Positions 1-11,471 of a stretch of 64,000 bases of DNA are shown in pieces; the first letter of the stretch is position 1; every line of letters starts with the position of its first letter. Both the position numbers and the translations under genes were made by a program. Origin of the DNA: Silybum marianum (Eukaryota > Streptophyta > Magnoliopsida > Asterales > Asteraceae). The notes under the pieces are model-generated. The model was not told the origin of the DNA. It saw only the letters and a list, made by a program, of their open reading frames with translations, and ran no database searches. The stretch lies in NCBI GenBank assembly GCA_036898165.1, contig CM072535.1, positions 4,218,501 to 4,282,500 of the forward strand, written 5' to 3'.

Positions 1-135
1 ACAAACACCACCTAAATCAAAAGGTTCTACCAAAATCCGTAATCAGTATATTCAAATATTCTATCATACACAAAGAACATCATTAATAATACTAAATGCT
101 TCAAAATACATATTTTTGTATCTTCAAGCGGAGTT

Positions 136-300
136 AACCAAACCATTTGTATTTCCTTACACACAAGGAATATTTCAATTTTTCAATCAAAGCATTAATT
201 CTACTTCAAACACCATGAACCAAACCATTTGTATTTCCTTACACACAAGGAATATTTCAATTTTTCAATCAAAGCATTAATTCTACTTCAAAACACCATG
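136..300. repeat. 82-bp tandem duplication
   Basis: A block of about 82 bp beginning AACCAAACCATTTG occurs twice head to tail, starting at 136 and 218, with one extra A near the end of the second copy. The copies are otherwise almost identical, so the duplication is young. No coding potential is seen. Confidence 0.9.
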
Positions 301-560
301 AACCAACCTAATTGACATTTTCATCAAGGTCCATAAGGAACAAAAAAAAATATCCATAATTATAACCCGACCAAATCAAATATAAATCCTTCATTTAAGA
401 AGATCATTAAACACTACTGAAATTTTCAATACTTACACAAAATATTTCAAACTCGGACCATAATGGATCTCACAAAACAATCTAATGTTAATACTTTACT
501 GTTAGTCCCTATTTAGGGATAGCTAACTAAAAGAGTGTATGTAGAAAAGGGGGGGGGGTT

Positions 561-1265
561 GAATACAAACACACATAATATACTCTTTTTAAAATTTTTA
601 ATATAAATATTAAAAATTTACACACAGAAGTTTGTTGCGGAAAAGAATAGACACACTATTCTAACAAACTTAAACACATGAAATTAACTTATACACTAAG
701 GAAGTTAATTTAACAGTAATTAACTTGTACACTAAGGAAGTTAATCTAACACTGTTAGAACACACAGGATTGCCGGATTCAAATAAATGAACACACAGAA
801 GATTTGTTGAAAGCGTGAGATTTATGAAAAGGACTTTATCTCCTTTTATAGTGCCCATGCATGGGATGCATGTGGACAGTTGTTAAGGATTCATTAGTTG
901 AAAGTATATCTGTGAATACAAACACACATAATATACTCTTTTTAAAATTTTTAATATAAATATTAAAAATTTACACACAGAAGTTTGTTGCGGAAAAGAA
1001 TAGACACACTATTCTAACAAACTTAAACACATGAAATTAACTTATACACTAAGGAAGTTAATTTAACAGTAATTAACTTGTACACTAAGGAAGTTAATCT
1101 AACACTGTTAGAACACACAGGATTGCCGGATTCAAATAAATGAACACACAGAAGATTTGTTGAAAGCGTGAGATTTATGAAAAGGACTTTATCTCCTTTT
1201 ATAGTGCCCATGCATGGGATGCATGTGGACAGTTGTCAAGGATTCATTAGTTGAAAGTATATCTG
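561..1265. repeat. 353-bp tandem duplication inside the LTR relic
   Basis: Positions 561-912 recur at 914-1265 with a constant offset of 353 bp. The one difference I noticed is TTGTTAAG against TTGTCAAG near the end of the unit. Each unit has an internal repeat built on ACACTAAGGAAGTTAAT. The short ORFs inside are identical in both copies only because the DNA is duplicated. A run of ten or so G residues lies just before the first unit (549-558). Confidence 0.93.
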
Positions 1266-1689
1266 ATGGACAAAGGAACATGCCACTCCCTTTGTACTAG
1301 GATAATGGATGAACCATTCTTTGTAGCATGCAATGTCAGATAACTTTATGTCCTTTTTCTTCATGCTCTGTGAAGTCCCATCAAACCTTTTAGCTAAAAG
1401 ACAAACATCTCTTTTATAAGAATAAAAGAAAATGTCTTTATTTAAGGTTTGCTTCCCAAGTTCTTGCTGCCCACGTATCTTGCATTTATTGTGAGTCAAG
1501 AACTTATCTCTGAAAATTGCTAAGTGATATATGGAACCATGTATCACATCGGTTAGTGTCTTGTAAGGTTGGAATTGATAAGTGTACACATTGCTTGGTG
1601 ATCTTCATATTTCACTAAGTGTTGGCAAGTGTACATCCTTATATTCATGACTTGTTATCACAACCTCAAGTAAAGGCAACTGCAATTTT

Positions 1690-1868
1690 CGGTGACCATG
1701 TGCACATCATCGGTGACCCTATGCATGAATCGGTGACCCAATTCATCGGTTACCCAAATATGCATCGGTGACCTTATCTGTCACTTCGGTGACCTTCATC
1801 CAAGATCGGTGACCCAAACAGTCAGGTCGGTGACCTGTCTGGTGACCCAATCTGTCAGGTCGGTGACC
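1690..1868. repeat. CGGTGACC boxes at ~21-bp spacing
   Basis: Exact CGGTGACC occurs at 1690, 1711, 1731, 1766, 1787, 1807, 1828 and 1861. Variants are at 1747 (CGGTTACC) and 1840 (TGGTGACC), and there is an isolated exact copy at 2109. Most neighbouring boxes are 19-21 bp apart, about two helical turns. The spacers are only partly conserved, some sharing TCTGTCAGGT. It sits in the presumed U3 part of the LTR relic, so it may be a degenerate minisatellite or a protein-binding array. Confidence 0.85.
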
Positions 1869-1925
1869 AATTTACACTGATGATTTCGGCAAGTGATCTG
1901 AATATTAATGTTAGTTGATACATCA

Positions 1926-3521
1926 AAAATTCCACATTTTGATGTACAACCCTTGATTGGATAGTCTTTGATTCTCCAATACTTGAAGCATATTTCAGAC
2001 TTTCAAAAGAACCTATAAAAGATCAATTGTGGAAAACCTTTCCTTCCTTGCCAAGGGCAGCTGCTCGACCAAGCAACCAATTACAGAGAAGGTTCATCAC
2101 CAAATCATCGGTGACCCAACATTTACATCACCACAAAACTCGATAACTAAACAAAGACTTACACATCTACCTTGGCATACAATAACAATTTCTCAATCAG
2201 CTAACTGTCACACCCTCTAGATAAATGATAATTTCTTCACACCAACCAATACATCAACTGCAATTTGAAATAAAGTTATATCTCGGCTTATATGTTTATT
2301 TTTCGGTGTACACAAAGCACCATCTCAAATATTTCCTTTATCCTAAGGGAATCACAACCATAATCCATACCGGTAAAACCATTACTAAACATACCAGCAA
2401 TCCCACTATCATATCAATTTCTTAAGCCTCTGACTTAGCATAAAAATGCTAAACATAAAGTCTTACTTATTTAATTCACTTAAACCAATTCTTAGAGGAG
2501 GTTCATCAACATCAGTCTCTCCTCATATGACCGACAAGATCTCCAACTAATCACAACACTAATATAAAAAGCCATTTCATGGCTTAAATTCTCAAATTTA
2601 AGGGAAGCACTATGTAAAATACCCAACTCTCGTAAACCACTTTTCTAATCAAGATAAAAATAAGAAAAAAGTTAATTTAACCACAATAACTGCCTCAAGT
2701 AGTATTTTTACCCAAGGCTTTGCTACTTCGGGTCTTTTAACTGAAATACATAAACCCACAATATTAGTACCTGCTCTAACAAATATAAATATTAAAACTG
2801 TTATAACACTATAAATAAGATCATCAATTACTGCCCCTCTGCTTAAGGATAGGCTATCAACAACCTAGTTTTCTTAAACCATGGGTATAATACCATCTAT
2901 AACGACTTGGTTTTCAAAATAATCTCAAAGACGGAAACCACCTAAAACTACGATTTGAAAATGACCGACTAATACAATCTTTCCAGAGTCACTTCAATAA
3001 TGTCGGTCAAAAGAATAATTTTAACCACAATAATAAACATAATATTTACTAACTGCTCCATTAAGGATCCTTTAAAACAACTCACAAAATCATTTCTAGA
3101 AACTCAACCACGGAAAGAAATAAAACCAAATGAAGCTCAAAATTAATACCGATCTATAAGCAATCGAACTATTATCCGGAAACTTAATGTACCCGACCAT
3201 ACTAACGAACAAGTATTTGAAATAATCTTCACCACATGATTTACCACTTACCCTTTTGTCTCGGGCTAACAACCCAAATAAGATAAATACATGGGGTTCA
3301 AATATTCCACCATAGTGTTAACATACCTTTTATTATATCAAAAAGTCACCTTTCATAATTCTAAACACTCCTCTAAAATATAGCTTAAATTCTACATCGT
3401 AAACAAGAAACGAAGCATATGAGATTTCAAAATGGCATGTATAGTGCCCAGGATAGTCCTATTTTAGCTTTACCCATTTCTTACATCAAACTTAAATTGT
3501 ACTACAGGATCATAACCTATA
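1926..3521. other. Non-coding, probable internal remnant of gypsy element B
   Basis: No convincing coding frame is seen. The part next to 3522 lies immediately downstream (on the minus strand) of a primer-binding site, so it should be the 5' untranslated leader of a gypsy element whose gag and pol are lost. The rest is AT-rich and unrecognised. Confidence 0.4.
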
Positions 3522-3533
3522 GCTCTGATACCA
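3522..3533 (-). other. Primer-binding site, tRNA-iMet type
   Basis: On the minus strand this reads TGGTATCAGAGC, the standard plant LTR-retrotransposon primer site complementary to the 3' end of initiator tRNA-Met. It follows the LTR end by five bases, which fixes the element orientation as minus and the adjoining LTR as a 5' LTR. Confidence 0.9.
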
Positions 3534-3538
3534 TAATT

Positions 3539-5301
3539 TGTAACACCCCTGCCCCGTGCAGCCTGAGACAAGAGATGTACAATTCGGTAATAGGATCAAA
3601 ACTCAAAACACATTTTAGAGCTTCACTAAGCTTCCCAAATAATAGTTAACTTAAAAAAACGAAACTTAAGCATAATTACAAACCTAAAATGTTATACAAA
3701 CCCGATGTGCAAAAACACGACAGTTATGACTTCCATTCCTAGCTTAATCTCGATCCCTCATCCTGACCCCAGAGTTATACCTGAACTTGGTTGAGCAAAG
3801 TCGCTCAGTGAACAGATAATGTGCATAATGGTGTGAATGAAAAAGTCCAAATATAAATTAACGTAAAGCAATTGTAGTGAAATCATTTCTTAACATAAAT
3901 ACAGAATGTATAAACCGTTCTAAAAGTTAACAAGTCATTCGTATTGCCATAATACGTTGTCTAATTGGATGATAAGTCCAATCAGACCTAGAATGTCAGT
4001 GTCGGACACAACACCATCCATCCTCCGATGACCAGTTTAATTATGGTATTCGGCTCTATCCGATAATCGGTTCTATCTGGCAACCAGACATTTTCTGGTA
4101 TTCGGCTCTTGGATGCATCCTACGTTTCCTATTTGGCTTGACCTTAGCCTTTACGAGAACGCCATGGTCATTAATAGCCACCATGGATGCATCTCAACAC
4201 CCGTGGCCCAAGTGTTGAGTCTAAATGAAAAACAATAAAGCTCGTGTAGTAAAATCAATAGTTCCATTGATCTTAAAACCAAATCTCAATCTTATAATAG
4301 TCAATTTAACCGATAACGAATCGTATCATAACATTCAAAACAACGAAAACGGTTCAAAGAGTATTTGTCAAATCAACCGAAAATGAATCATAACTTCAAA
4401 AATCAATTCATGTAGAAATTATGCAAATTACGTTTAACACGAAGTCGTAAATCATAAAATCGAACTCTTTCATTAGCATGCCCAAATCGTGAAACAATTC
4501 AATGTAATAGCATAAACCAAAATATTGAAACGAAAAACAATGTTTCTTATGAAGTACTCGGAACCGTTAGGCTCGGAGTCACATCTATCAACATGGATGG
4601 GATTTCCAGAATGTAACCGGTTACCCTTGAGTCAAAGAAATAGGATATTCGTACCTTAGTTAGCCCTTTCCTTACTTCCGAGTACCTACAATATTTAATA
4701 AGAAACTTATCTAATGCTAAACACAATCATTAACATCCTAAGCAACCTTTCCAAAATCTCATTTTTTGACTTCAAATCAGAAATTGGCAGCTTATGTATG
4801 CCTTAAGTTACGACATATATCTTTGTTTTAGAAGCCATATTGGGCGCCATCATCAAATTCGTTTTTAATTGTTTCATTCCTTGTTAAAACATTCTAACCA
4901 CAATGTAATCAATAATCATCCAAAATTGACCATAAAAAGGCTTTTCATCAAAGAATGTTGATCAAACATACCCAAAACATAATAACACCAAGAACCCTAA
5001 CAATTAACCAACAATCTTTATTTAAGAAAACTCTAAAAGATAACTCAAACAAAAGTTCTAACCAACTAAAACCCTAAATATAAGCTTTCTTCTCAAACTT
5101 CATTCTGCGAAGGGCTATCTACAACACATACATGAGGTGTGATTGAAAAATGAGTCGGCAAGAAATCAAAATGAGGGGATGAGGTGTCAAAACACCTTTT
5201 TGACACCAATTAATCTCCTAACCCCCAAAAATATTATAAATACCAAACCATCCCCTATACTATTATTAATAATACTTAATTTAAAATTTCGGGTTATTAC
5301 A
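3539..5301 (-). mobile_element. 5' LTR of gypsy element B
   Basis: The segment is bounded by TGTAACACCC and GGGTTATTACA on the + strand, giving TG...CA ends and 1,763 bp. On the minus strand its 3' end is directly followed by a tRNA-iMet primer site. Inside are the GAATACC/ATTCGGCTC runs (about 4045-4110) seen in long plant gypsy LTRs. It differs in sequence from the LTR at 5537-7249, so the two belong to different families. The internal region beyond the primer site is lost. Confidence 0.75.
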
Positions 5302-5536
5302 GTTTATGACAATTTAACTTTTGTATTAAACTTTGTACCTTTACACAACATGTTTTTATTAAATTTTGTAACCTTTGAGATGTTGGTACTAATACCGTAC
5401 CAACATGTACCAACCCAAAAAAGTTGGTACCAATTATAGTTGTGGTACACGGTATAAATTTTTGAATACGAATTATAACTGGTTGGTACACGGTATTGAG
5501 AAAAAAAAACATGGTACTGTTCCATGTTCACCCCTA
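5302..5536. mobile_element. hAT-like MITE remnant
   Basis: The right end reads CATGTTCACCCCTA, the inverted form of the TAGGGGTGAAC end used by hAT elements in this window (16718, 39456). The interior is rich in GGTAC motifs with partial self-complementarity. The opposite TIR is not visible and the piece stops at the LTR of gypsy B, so it is truncated. It separates the LTRs of gypsy elements A and B. Confidence 0.5.
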
Positions 5537-7249
5537 GACTGTCGTTATATCTGACATTTGCTTCTGTTCCTGAACATAAGATGACACTAAAATAGCTTAG
5601 ATTGTGTCTAGTGAGTTATGAGCAATTCAACAATAAACACAATCACAATGTATGCTCATATACCAAATAAGGTCATAAAAATTTAACTTATACACCCATG
5701 CCATATTTGTGCAATATAATGTAACACATATGCATGTCAAATTCTTTCAACCAAATAGAGGAATCCAACCATAATCGGTTGATAAAAAAGCACGAAGAAA
5801 TTCATCTGTATCGTTGACAAACTTTGGTATGTTGTGACCTCCCAGGTCAATGTACGTACATAACTATTTGTACGGCCCCTAGGGCCTATGCCTGATGGTC
5901 TAACTGGGCTCCTAGCCCTAAAACGTAACCATCTTTAAATGAATGTCCCACGTTCTATATCATGATAACAAAATGCATCACATTTAAACATATCCCTTAT
6001 GTTTATTATAACTAATTAAACATGATTCCACAATTCAACATATCCCATATGTTTATATCAGCTATACAACAAGGAGGATACAAATTGTAAATCTTTTGAT
6101 TCTTAGCAAAGAAATATATATATATATATATATACATACAGATATAGCCATTTCTTTTATAAATCTCAAACTCACCTTATGGGTGGATGATGATTCGACC
6201 CCCTCCTTCTTTTTACCGAACTCTAACGTGTAAGTCTTCGACCTATAAATCATCTCACAAATAAATTCTATTACCAACTCGTTTTAATACATTATTTCAA
6301 TTTCTTTCAAGCTAAATTCAAAACTCTAAGACATAACTATGATTTTAGTGTCAAAATTATCAAAATGACATGCAACTTTCAATATTTCACCATTCATGAA
6401 TCCTTAAACAATTTAAAACTAAATAGTCAAATAGAGTTCTCATAAACATAAATCAATTAATCATATACCAACTTATACACGTATATGAACATATATGTAT
6501 CAAAACAAATTCTAAAAATTTCCAATGCTCAACTCAAAACCAAAATATCTCAAATATGACTAAATTTCTTGAATTCCAAACATACTTTCAATTATCCAAT
6601 GAGAACTCCACCAAATCTATTGATTTTTTAGTATGTTGTTCCATTTCATATTGTGAACAATTATCGTGAAGAAGTCAGAAGCTAATGCTTTAAAATCAAG
6701 ACCTAAAATGGAGTTTTCTCTCTGTTTTCGTATCCAGAAAACCCCAAACAAATGCTACTGTAATTGCTTCGAGAAACACCTCTAAAATCCTTAAAATCAT
6801 ATCTTCACCGTTCAAATCAAAGATAAATGAGTTGGGAAGTTACCTGCAAACTTTCAGCTCGATCTAACAGTGACTTCTTATTGACCAAACCTGATATTGA
6901 ACCCTCTGCAGTGCTGGACGTAAATCCGGAAATGAAAGAAACGTTTTGATTATTTCCTCCAATTTCACTCTACTTCTTCTTGGTTTTTTCTTCTACTCTT
7001 AATCTCCCTTGATATCTTTAACCTTTTTTTATTTCTTCATTCCAGAATAAAAGAGAATGAGGAATTAGTTCTAGGCTTATTAACTATAAAAACTCTTAAA
7101 ATACTTAACACCTCAAAATACTTCAAATATTCATCATAGGATTTATGTATATAACATAACACACTCATGTTATATACATAAACATAATCCAACTAATTCC
7201 TATCTTAATACATTATAAGAACATACTTGATAAATTCACGGGTGTTACA
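5537..7249 (-). mobile_element. 3' LTR of gypsy element A (truncated)
   Basis: On the minus strand the LTR begins TGTAACACCCG at 7249, immediately after a polypurine tract and the end of pol. It runs for about 1.7 kb until it meets the hAT-like remnant at 5536, so its 3' end is missing or displaced. A TA microsatellite lies at about 6115-6134. The small frame at 6062-6277 is not considered a gene. Confidence 0.65.
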
Positions 7250-7264
7250 ATTCCCTCCTCCTTG
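7250..7264 (-). other. Polypurine tract of gypsy A
   Basis: On the minus strand a purine run (AAGGAGGAGGGAAT) directly precedes the TGTAACACCC start of the 3' LTR, as expected for the plus-strand primer of reverse transcription. Confidence 0.8.
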
Positions 7265-7306
7265 AAAAAGATTTCATCCCCGAAAAGATCTAATCTTATC
7301 GTCAAT

Positions 7307-8161
7307 CTAGATTTCAGACATTGGAATGACATTTTCGTCTTTGGCCAAACACTTGCGTAAATAACACACATGAAATGTATGGTGAATGTCCTGCATCTCA
7401 GGAGGAAGGTCTAATCCGTAAGCTTGTGATCCTACTTGTTCAAGCACCGTAAATGGTCCAACAAAACGAGGACTGAGTTTCCCACGTTTACCAAAATGAA
7501 TGATTCCCTTCCATGGGGATAACTTAATAAAGACTTGATCCCAATTTGAAATTCTACAAACCTTCTCTTTTATCTGCATAACTTTTATTGTTGTCTTGAA
7601 TTGCCTTCAATCTTCCTCTAACCATTTTTTTTATCAGCTGTTATTTGAACAATTTCTAAACCTGCAAACTGTTTTTCACTCGCTTCAACCCAACATACTG
7701 GAGTTCGACATTTTCGACCATATAATGCCTTAAACGGAGCGATATGTATACTCGCATGATAGCTATTATTATGGAAATTCCATGAGCGGTAAATGAAAAT
7801 CCCAACTTCCTTCAAAGTCCATTACACATGATCTCAACATATCTTCCAATGTCTGAATAGTCCGCTCACTCTGACCATCTGTCTGGGGATGATACGCGGT
7901 ACTCAAGTTTATTCTCGTACCCAATTCTCTCTGAAGTCCCTCCCAAAACCTAGTAGTAAAACGTTTGTCTCTATCAGATACAATAGATAGAGGAACTCTA
8001 TGCCTTGATACTATCTCATTAATATTCAACTTCTCCCGTCTATCCATCGGCGACGACTCTTTCATAGCTAAAAAGTGAGCATTTTCCGTCAACATGTCAA
8101 TGATCACCCAAATGATGTAGTAACCTTTTAACGTCTTTGGCAAACCGGTCATAAAATCCAT
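7307..8161 (-). pseudogene. Gypsy A integrase and GPF/chromo-type C-terminus (broken)
   Basis: The integrase core runs from MDFMTGLP at 8161 through SDRDKRF and AYHPQTDGQ to the catalytic Glu in SERTIQTLEDML. A shifted frame (7618-7815) holds the ALYGRKCRTP region. Another (7307-7579) holds RFVGPFTVLE and HHTFHVCYLRK, the GPF module typical of chromovirus-type Ty3/gypsy integrases. Frames change at about 7800 and 7600, so no complete integrase can be made. The reading ends just before the polypurine tract. Confidence 0.85.
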
Positions 8162-8221
8162 GGTAACATGCTCCCATTTCCACTCGTGAATCTCTAAAGG
8201 TTGAAGGCGTCAATAAGGTTT

Positions 8222-9073
8222 CTAGTGCTCAGCTTTAACCTGTGAACAAGTCATGCATTGCTCTACATACCGAGATATATCTAACTTCATTACCGGCCCC
8301 CAATAGTGCATCCTCAAGTCTCGGTATCTTTGTGCTTCTTGGAAGAATAGAGTAGCTGGATTTATGTGCATCTTCAAGTATATTCTCTCTATTTCCACCA
8401 AGCTTAGCACCCAAACTCGTCTTTTAAACAATTTTATCCCTCGACTGTCTTCCTCTAAAGGACGTTGTTGCTTTACCATAATCTCACATTTCAAATTCTT
8501 TTCTTGTAAAGCTTTTATTTGAGATACTTTGATTCGTTCCATCAAACTTGACCTTATCTCGATTTGTTCATAGCGAGCTAACATGGTCCCACAACGTTCT
8601 TTACGACTCAAGGCATCTGCCACAATATTTGCTTTACCAAGATGATACAAGATTTCGCAACCGTAGTCCTTAATTAACTCCAACCAACGACGTTGCCTCA
8701 TATTCAACTCCTTTTGATCAAAAACATATTTCAAACTCTTATGATCAATATAGAGTTTGCACTTGGTACCATATAGATAATGATGCCATAATTTCAAAGC
8801 AAACACAATAGCTGCAAGTTCCAGATCATGAACAAGATAATTCTTCTCATGTTCCTTCAACTGGCGAGAAGCATATGCAATCACATTACCCTTTTCCATT
8901 AACACGCATCCCAGTCCTAATCTTGAGGCATCACTATACACTGCAAAATTCTCTGATCCCTCGGGCAGTGATAACACAGGAGCTTCACATAATTTTTTCT
9001 TCAAGGTCTCGAACGCTCTATCTTGTGCCTTTGACCAATCCCACTTGACATTATTTCTAGTGAGAGTAGTCAA
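8222..9073 (-). pseudogene. Gypsy A RNase H and integrase zinc-finger region
   Basis: A 283-codon frame carries the Ty3/gypsy RNase H fold: YSDASRLGLGCVL with the first Asp, DLELAAIVFALK with the Glu, IDHKSLKY with another acidic residue, and NIVADALSRK closing the domain. It continues into the integrase HHCC zinc finger, ending with CMTCSQVKAEH. It stops about 60 bp before the integrase frame, where one in-frame stop or shift must lie. This is the longest surviving piece of this element. Confidence 0.88.
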
Positions 9074-9145
9074 TGGTGATGAGATCTTCGAAAAGATCTG
9101 AATAAGTCTTTTATAATAACCTGCTAAGCCACGAAATCTACGAAT

Positions 9146-10000
9146 CTATGACGAGTTCTTCGGTGCTTCCCAATTTATAATTGCTTCAATCTTCGCCGGA
9201 TCAACTTTAACCCCATCCTTGGATATTACAGGTCCGAGAAATTGAACTTTGGGTAACCAAAATTCACCCTCGGAGAACTTTGCATATAGTTGCTCCCGCC
9301 TTAAAAGCTCTAATACTTTGCGAAGGTGCTTCTTGTGATCATCTTCGTTCCATGAATAAATAAGGATATCATCAATAAAAACTATTACAAACTTGTCCAA
9401 GAAAGAACGATAAACTCGATTCATAAGGTCCATGAATGCGGCTGGGGCATTCGTCAAGCCAAATGGCATTACAAGAAACTCGTAGTGTCCATAACACGCC
9501 GGAAAGTTGTTTTGGCAATGTCTTCTTCTCGCACTTTCAGCTGATGATACCCTGACCTGAGATCAATCTTTGTAAAACAACATGCTCATTGTAGTTGATC
9601 AAACAAGTCATCTATACGGGGCAATGTATATTTCTTATAACCTTATTCAGCTCACGATAATCTATACACATTCTTAATGACCCATCTTTCTTCTTAACAA
9701 AGAGTACTGGAGCTCCCCAAGGCGAAGAATTGGATCGGATAAACCCTTTATCGAGTAAATTATGTAGTTGTCATCATTTCTCTCATTTCGGAGGGTGCTA
9801 GTCGATAAGGAGTACATGCTATAGGTGCAGCCCCTGTAATTAGGTCGATATGAAACTCAACCTGTCGATTTGGTGGCATACCGAGTAGGTCACCAAGAAA
9901 CACATCAACATCCTCGAGTTTCTTTCTTTCTTCTTTAGTATCGATCACATATGCTAAATAACAGTAACAACCCTTAACAAGACACTTCCGAGCTTTTGCC
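9146..10000 (-). pseudogene. Gypsy A reverse transcriptase (frameshifted)
   Basis: The region 9146-9469 encodes MPFGLTNAPAAFMDLMNRV and the catalytic VFIDDILIYS motif with both aspartates kept, then FSEGEFWLPKVQFLG and DPAKIEAI. The upstream half (about 9470-9790) is recognisable only by switching frames, with pieces matching the SSPWGAP...FVKKKDGS...MCIDYREL block. The start of RT, with QVEFHIDLI and PYRLAPSEM, is in 9760-10000. Several shifts make it non-functional although the active site survives. Confidence 0.87.
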
Positions 10001-10079
10001 ACTGATATCAACCCAATATCTCCCGACCGTCGTTCACCATAAACAAATATTTCCTCACCATTCGATCTTTCAATCTGGA

Positions 10080-10463
10080 TTATCTTTTTAGAGCACAATC
10101 AGCTTTGTTCTCAGTAAACCAATCCATACCCACGACTATATCAAACCCTCTGATCGCTATTGGTAGCAATCTAATTAGGAACTTGACACCATCAATTTCT
10201 ATGGTACAATTTTTAAAGCACTCACATATGACTACATGACCTCCATCTGCTAACTCCACAACTAAGGCCTCGCCTGATGGAATAATCGGTATATCAACTT
10301 TTTTTAAGAAAACATAAGACACAAATGATCGATTTGCACCAGAATCAAATAACACACTCGCTGAAATACCATTGATGAAAAATGTACCTGCAACTACCTC
10401 TGTTGTATCTCTAGCCTCCTCTACGGTCATCTGAAAAGTTCTACCTAACACTCGTCTTTCCAT
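10080..10463 (-). pseudogene. Gypsy A aspartic protease region
   Basis: A 127-codon frame contains the retropepsin-like active site LFDSGANRSFVS, then GGHVVICECFKNC and FDIVVGMDWF, all standard for Ty3/gypsy proteases of plants. The protease would cut the Gag-Pol polyprotein in the virus-like particle. It lies between the gag zinc knuckle and RT in the expected order, but its frame is disconnected from both. Confidence 0.87.
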
Positions 10464-10541
10464 TTGTGAAATACTTCCTGTTTTCCACTTTTCAATATTT
10501 TTCAGCTTAGAGCAATCCCGACGAAGGTGTCCCGACTATTC

Positions 10542-11165
10542 CTAATGAAAACACCGATTGAGACCCTGTCTATTGCAATCTCGACTATAATGTCCCGGCT
10601 TCCCACAATGAAGGCAAACTTGAGATGAACTTCTACAATACCCAAGGTGTCTTCTGTTGCATTTTGGACATTGTTTTACAACCTGTCTATCATCATAATG
10701 CCTGCTTGAACCCATCTTGAGTTTCTTTGAGGTTCCTGAAAATTTCTCCAATCTGCGTTTATCACCCGATGCTACATTCTTTACACTTTTCGCATGCCTT
10801 AAATCATCTTCTAATACTTGTGCTTCTTCAACGGCTTCATGAAGGGTTGACACTTACTTTACTGCTTCGAACAGTCGTCTTTATTTCAATAGGAAGACCT
10901 TTAAGAAAAAACTTTATCGTTGATTTTTCATCTGATGTCACGTGTCCGAAAAAGTTTAGCTTTTCTGTAAACAATCGTGCATACTCTGCTACTGTCCAAC
11001 TTCCTTTCTACAGATGTCTGAATTCATCCTCCATCTTCTCTCTGGCTCATTCATTACAATATCTTTTTTTCAACTTTTTCGTAAACATTTCCGAAGTAAG
11101 TCTATTCATGATTGGCCAAATCATTGATACAAATAATATCCAAATACCAAACACGCCTTCTAGAT
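10542..11165 (-). pseudogene. Gypsy A gag, C-terminal part
   Basis: The 103-codon frame (10542-10853) ends with a CCHC zinc knuckle, CLHCGKPGHYSRDC, that would bind RNA. In another frame (10860-11000) lies WTVAEYARLFTEKLNFFG...GLPIEI, the conserved plant Ty3/gypsy Gag core. Homology fades near 11165. No 5' LTR or primer site is seen beyond it, so the element is 5'-truncated about 300 bp from the SULTR1 start codon. Confidence 0.8.
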
Positions 11166-11216
11166 AGGGTTGTGGGGTGTTCAATGGGTGTGATTCAAGA
11201 AAATGCCCTACTCCTT

Positions 11217-11309
11217 CGTATTCAGTCTGAATATTCTACATACATTCAGACACGTGTGCGCTCTCATTTGTCCTCACGTTCACAACCAAATTTGAATTTG
11301 CATTTGAAC
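11217..11309. mobile_element. Half of a foldback MITE in the SULTR1 upstream region
   Basis: It contains TATTCAGTCTGAATAT, ATTCAGACACGTGTG, CTCTCATTTGTCCTCACG, TTCACAACCAAATTTGA and CATTTGAAC. The same ordered blocks form the right arm of the elements at 33409-33900 and 62228-62474. Only one arm is present here, so this is a truncated copy. Like the others it lies beside a TA microsatellite. Confidence 0.85.
11251..11256. promoter_or_regulatory. G-box CACGTG carried by the MITE
   Basis: CACGTG within ACACGTGT lies about 220 bp upstream of the SULTR1 start codon. The hexamer is the known G-box/ABRE core bound by plant bZIP and bHLH factors. It belongs to the MITE arm, since the copy at 33409-33900 has it in both arms. 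Use as a promoter element is inference. Confidence 0.5.
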
Positions 11310-11312
11310 TTT

Positions 11313-11356
11313 ACTCTCTCTCTCTCTCTCTTATATATATATATATATATATATTT
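11313..11356. repeat. CT/TA microsatellite before SULTR1
   Basis: A (CT)n run leads into a (TA)n run of over 20 bases. The TA part could act as a loose TATA element for SULTR1, whose ATG is about 115 bp further on. A possible 5' UTR splice acceptor (ATGCAG) ends at 11432. Confidence 0.75.
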
Positions 11357-11471
11357 ATGCATTTTGTTCCTCAAGTAATTAATTATACATGATGGAAATA
11401 TTGTATTTTTGAACAAGTTTGATGAAATGCAGGCGAGTTTGTTAAGTGAAATTAATCTTGAAGCGTAGGAC

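Larger units (their letters stand above)
505..1925 (-). mobile_element. Copia-type LTR relic (minus strand)
   Basis: Read on the minus strand, the segment near 545-575 has a TGTGTTTGTATTCAA stretch followed by a C-run and TTCTACA. The same arrangement is in the U5 part of the copia LTR at 51724-52587, near 52507-52540. The upstream part carries short boxes repeated every ~21 bp, like a U3 enhancer. Neither LTR end is certain: a TGATGTATCAAC sequence near 1925 is one possible start, and no primer site follows the other end. It is probably a solo or truncated LTR that grew by internal duplication. Confidence 0.45.

Noticed and set aside
670..1211. Two identical 62-codon frames
   Set aside because: They are identical because of the 353-bp duplication and lie in a non-coding LTR relic.
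1690..1868. CRISPR-like array
   Set aside because: Repeats are only 8 bp, spacers share sequence, and the DNA is plant nuclear. The 31-bp arrays at 25390 and 28320 are also degenerate minisatellites without unique spacers.
3539..7249. One 3.7-kb LTR of a single gypsy element
   Set aside because: A second LTR end with GGGTTATTACA at 5301 and a hAT-like remnant lie in between, and a primer site follows 3539, so two LTRs of different families fit better.
10727..11167. A 146-codon + strand gene
   Set aside because: It is the complement of the gypsy A gag, whose Gag motifs on the minus strand explain the open frame.
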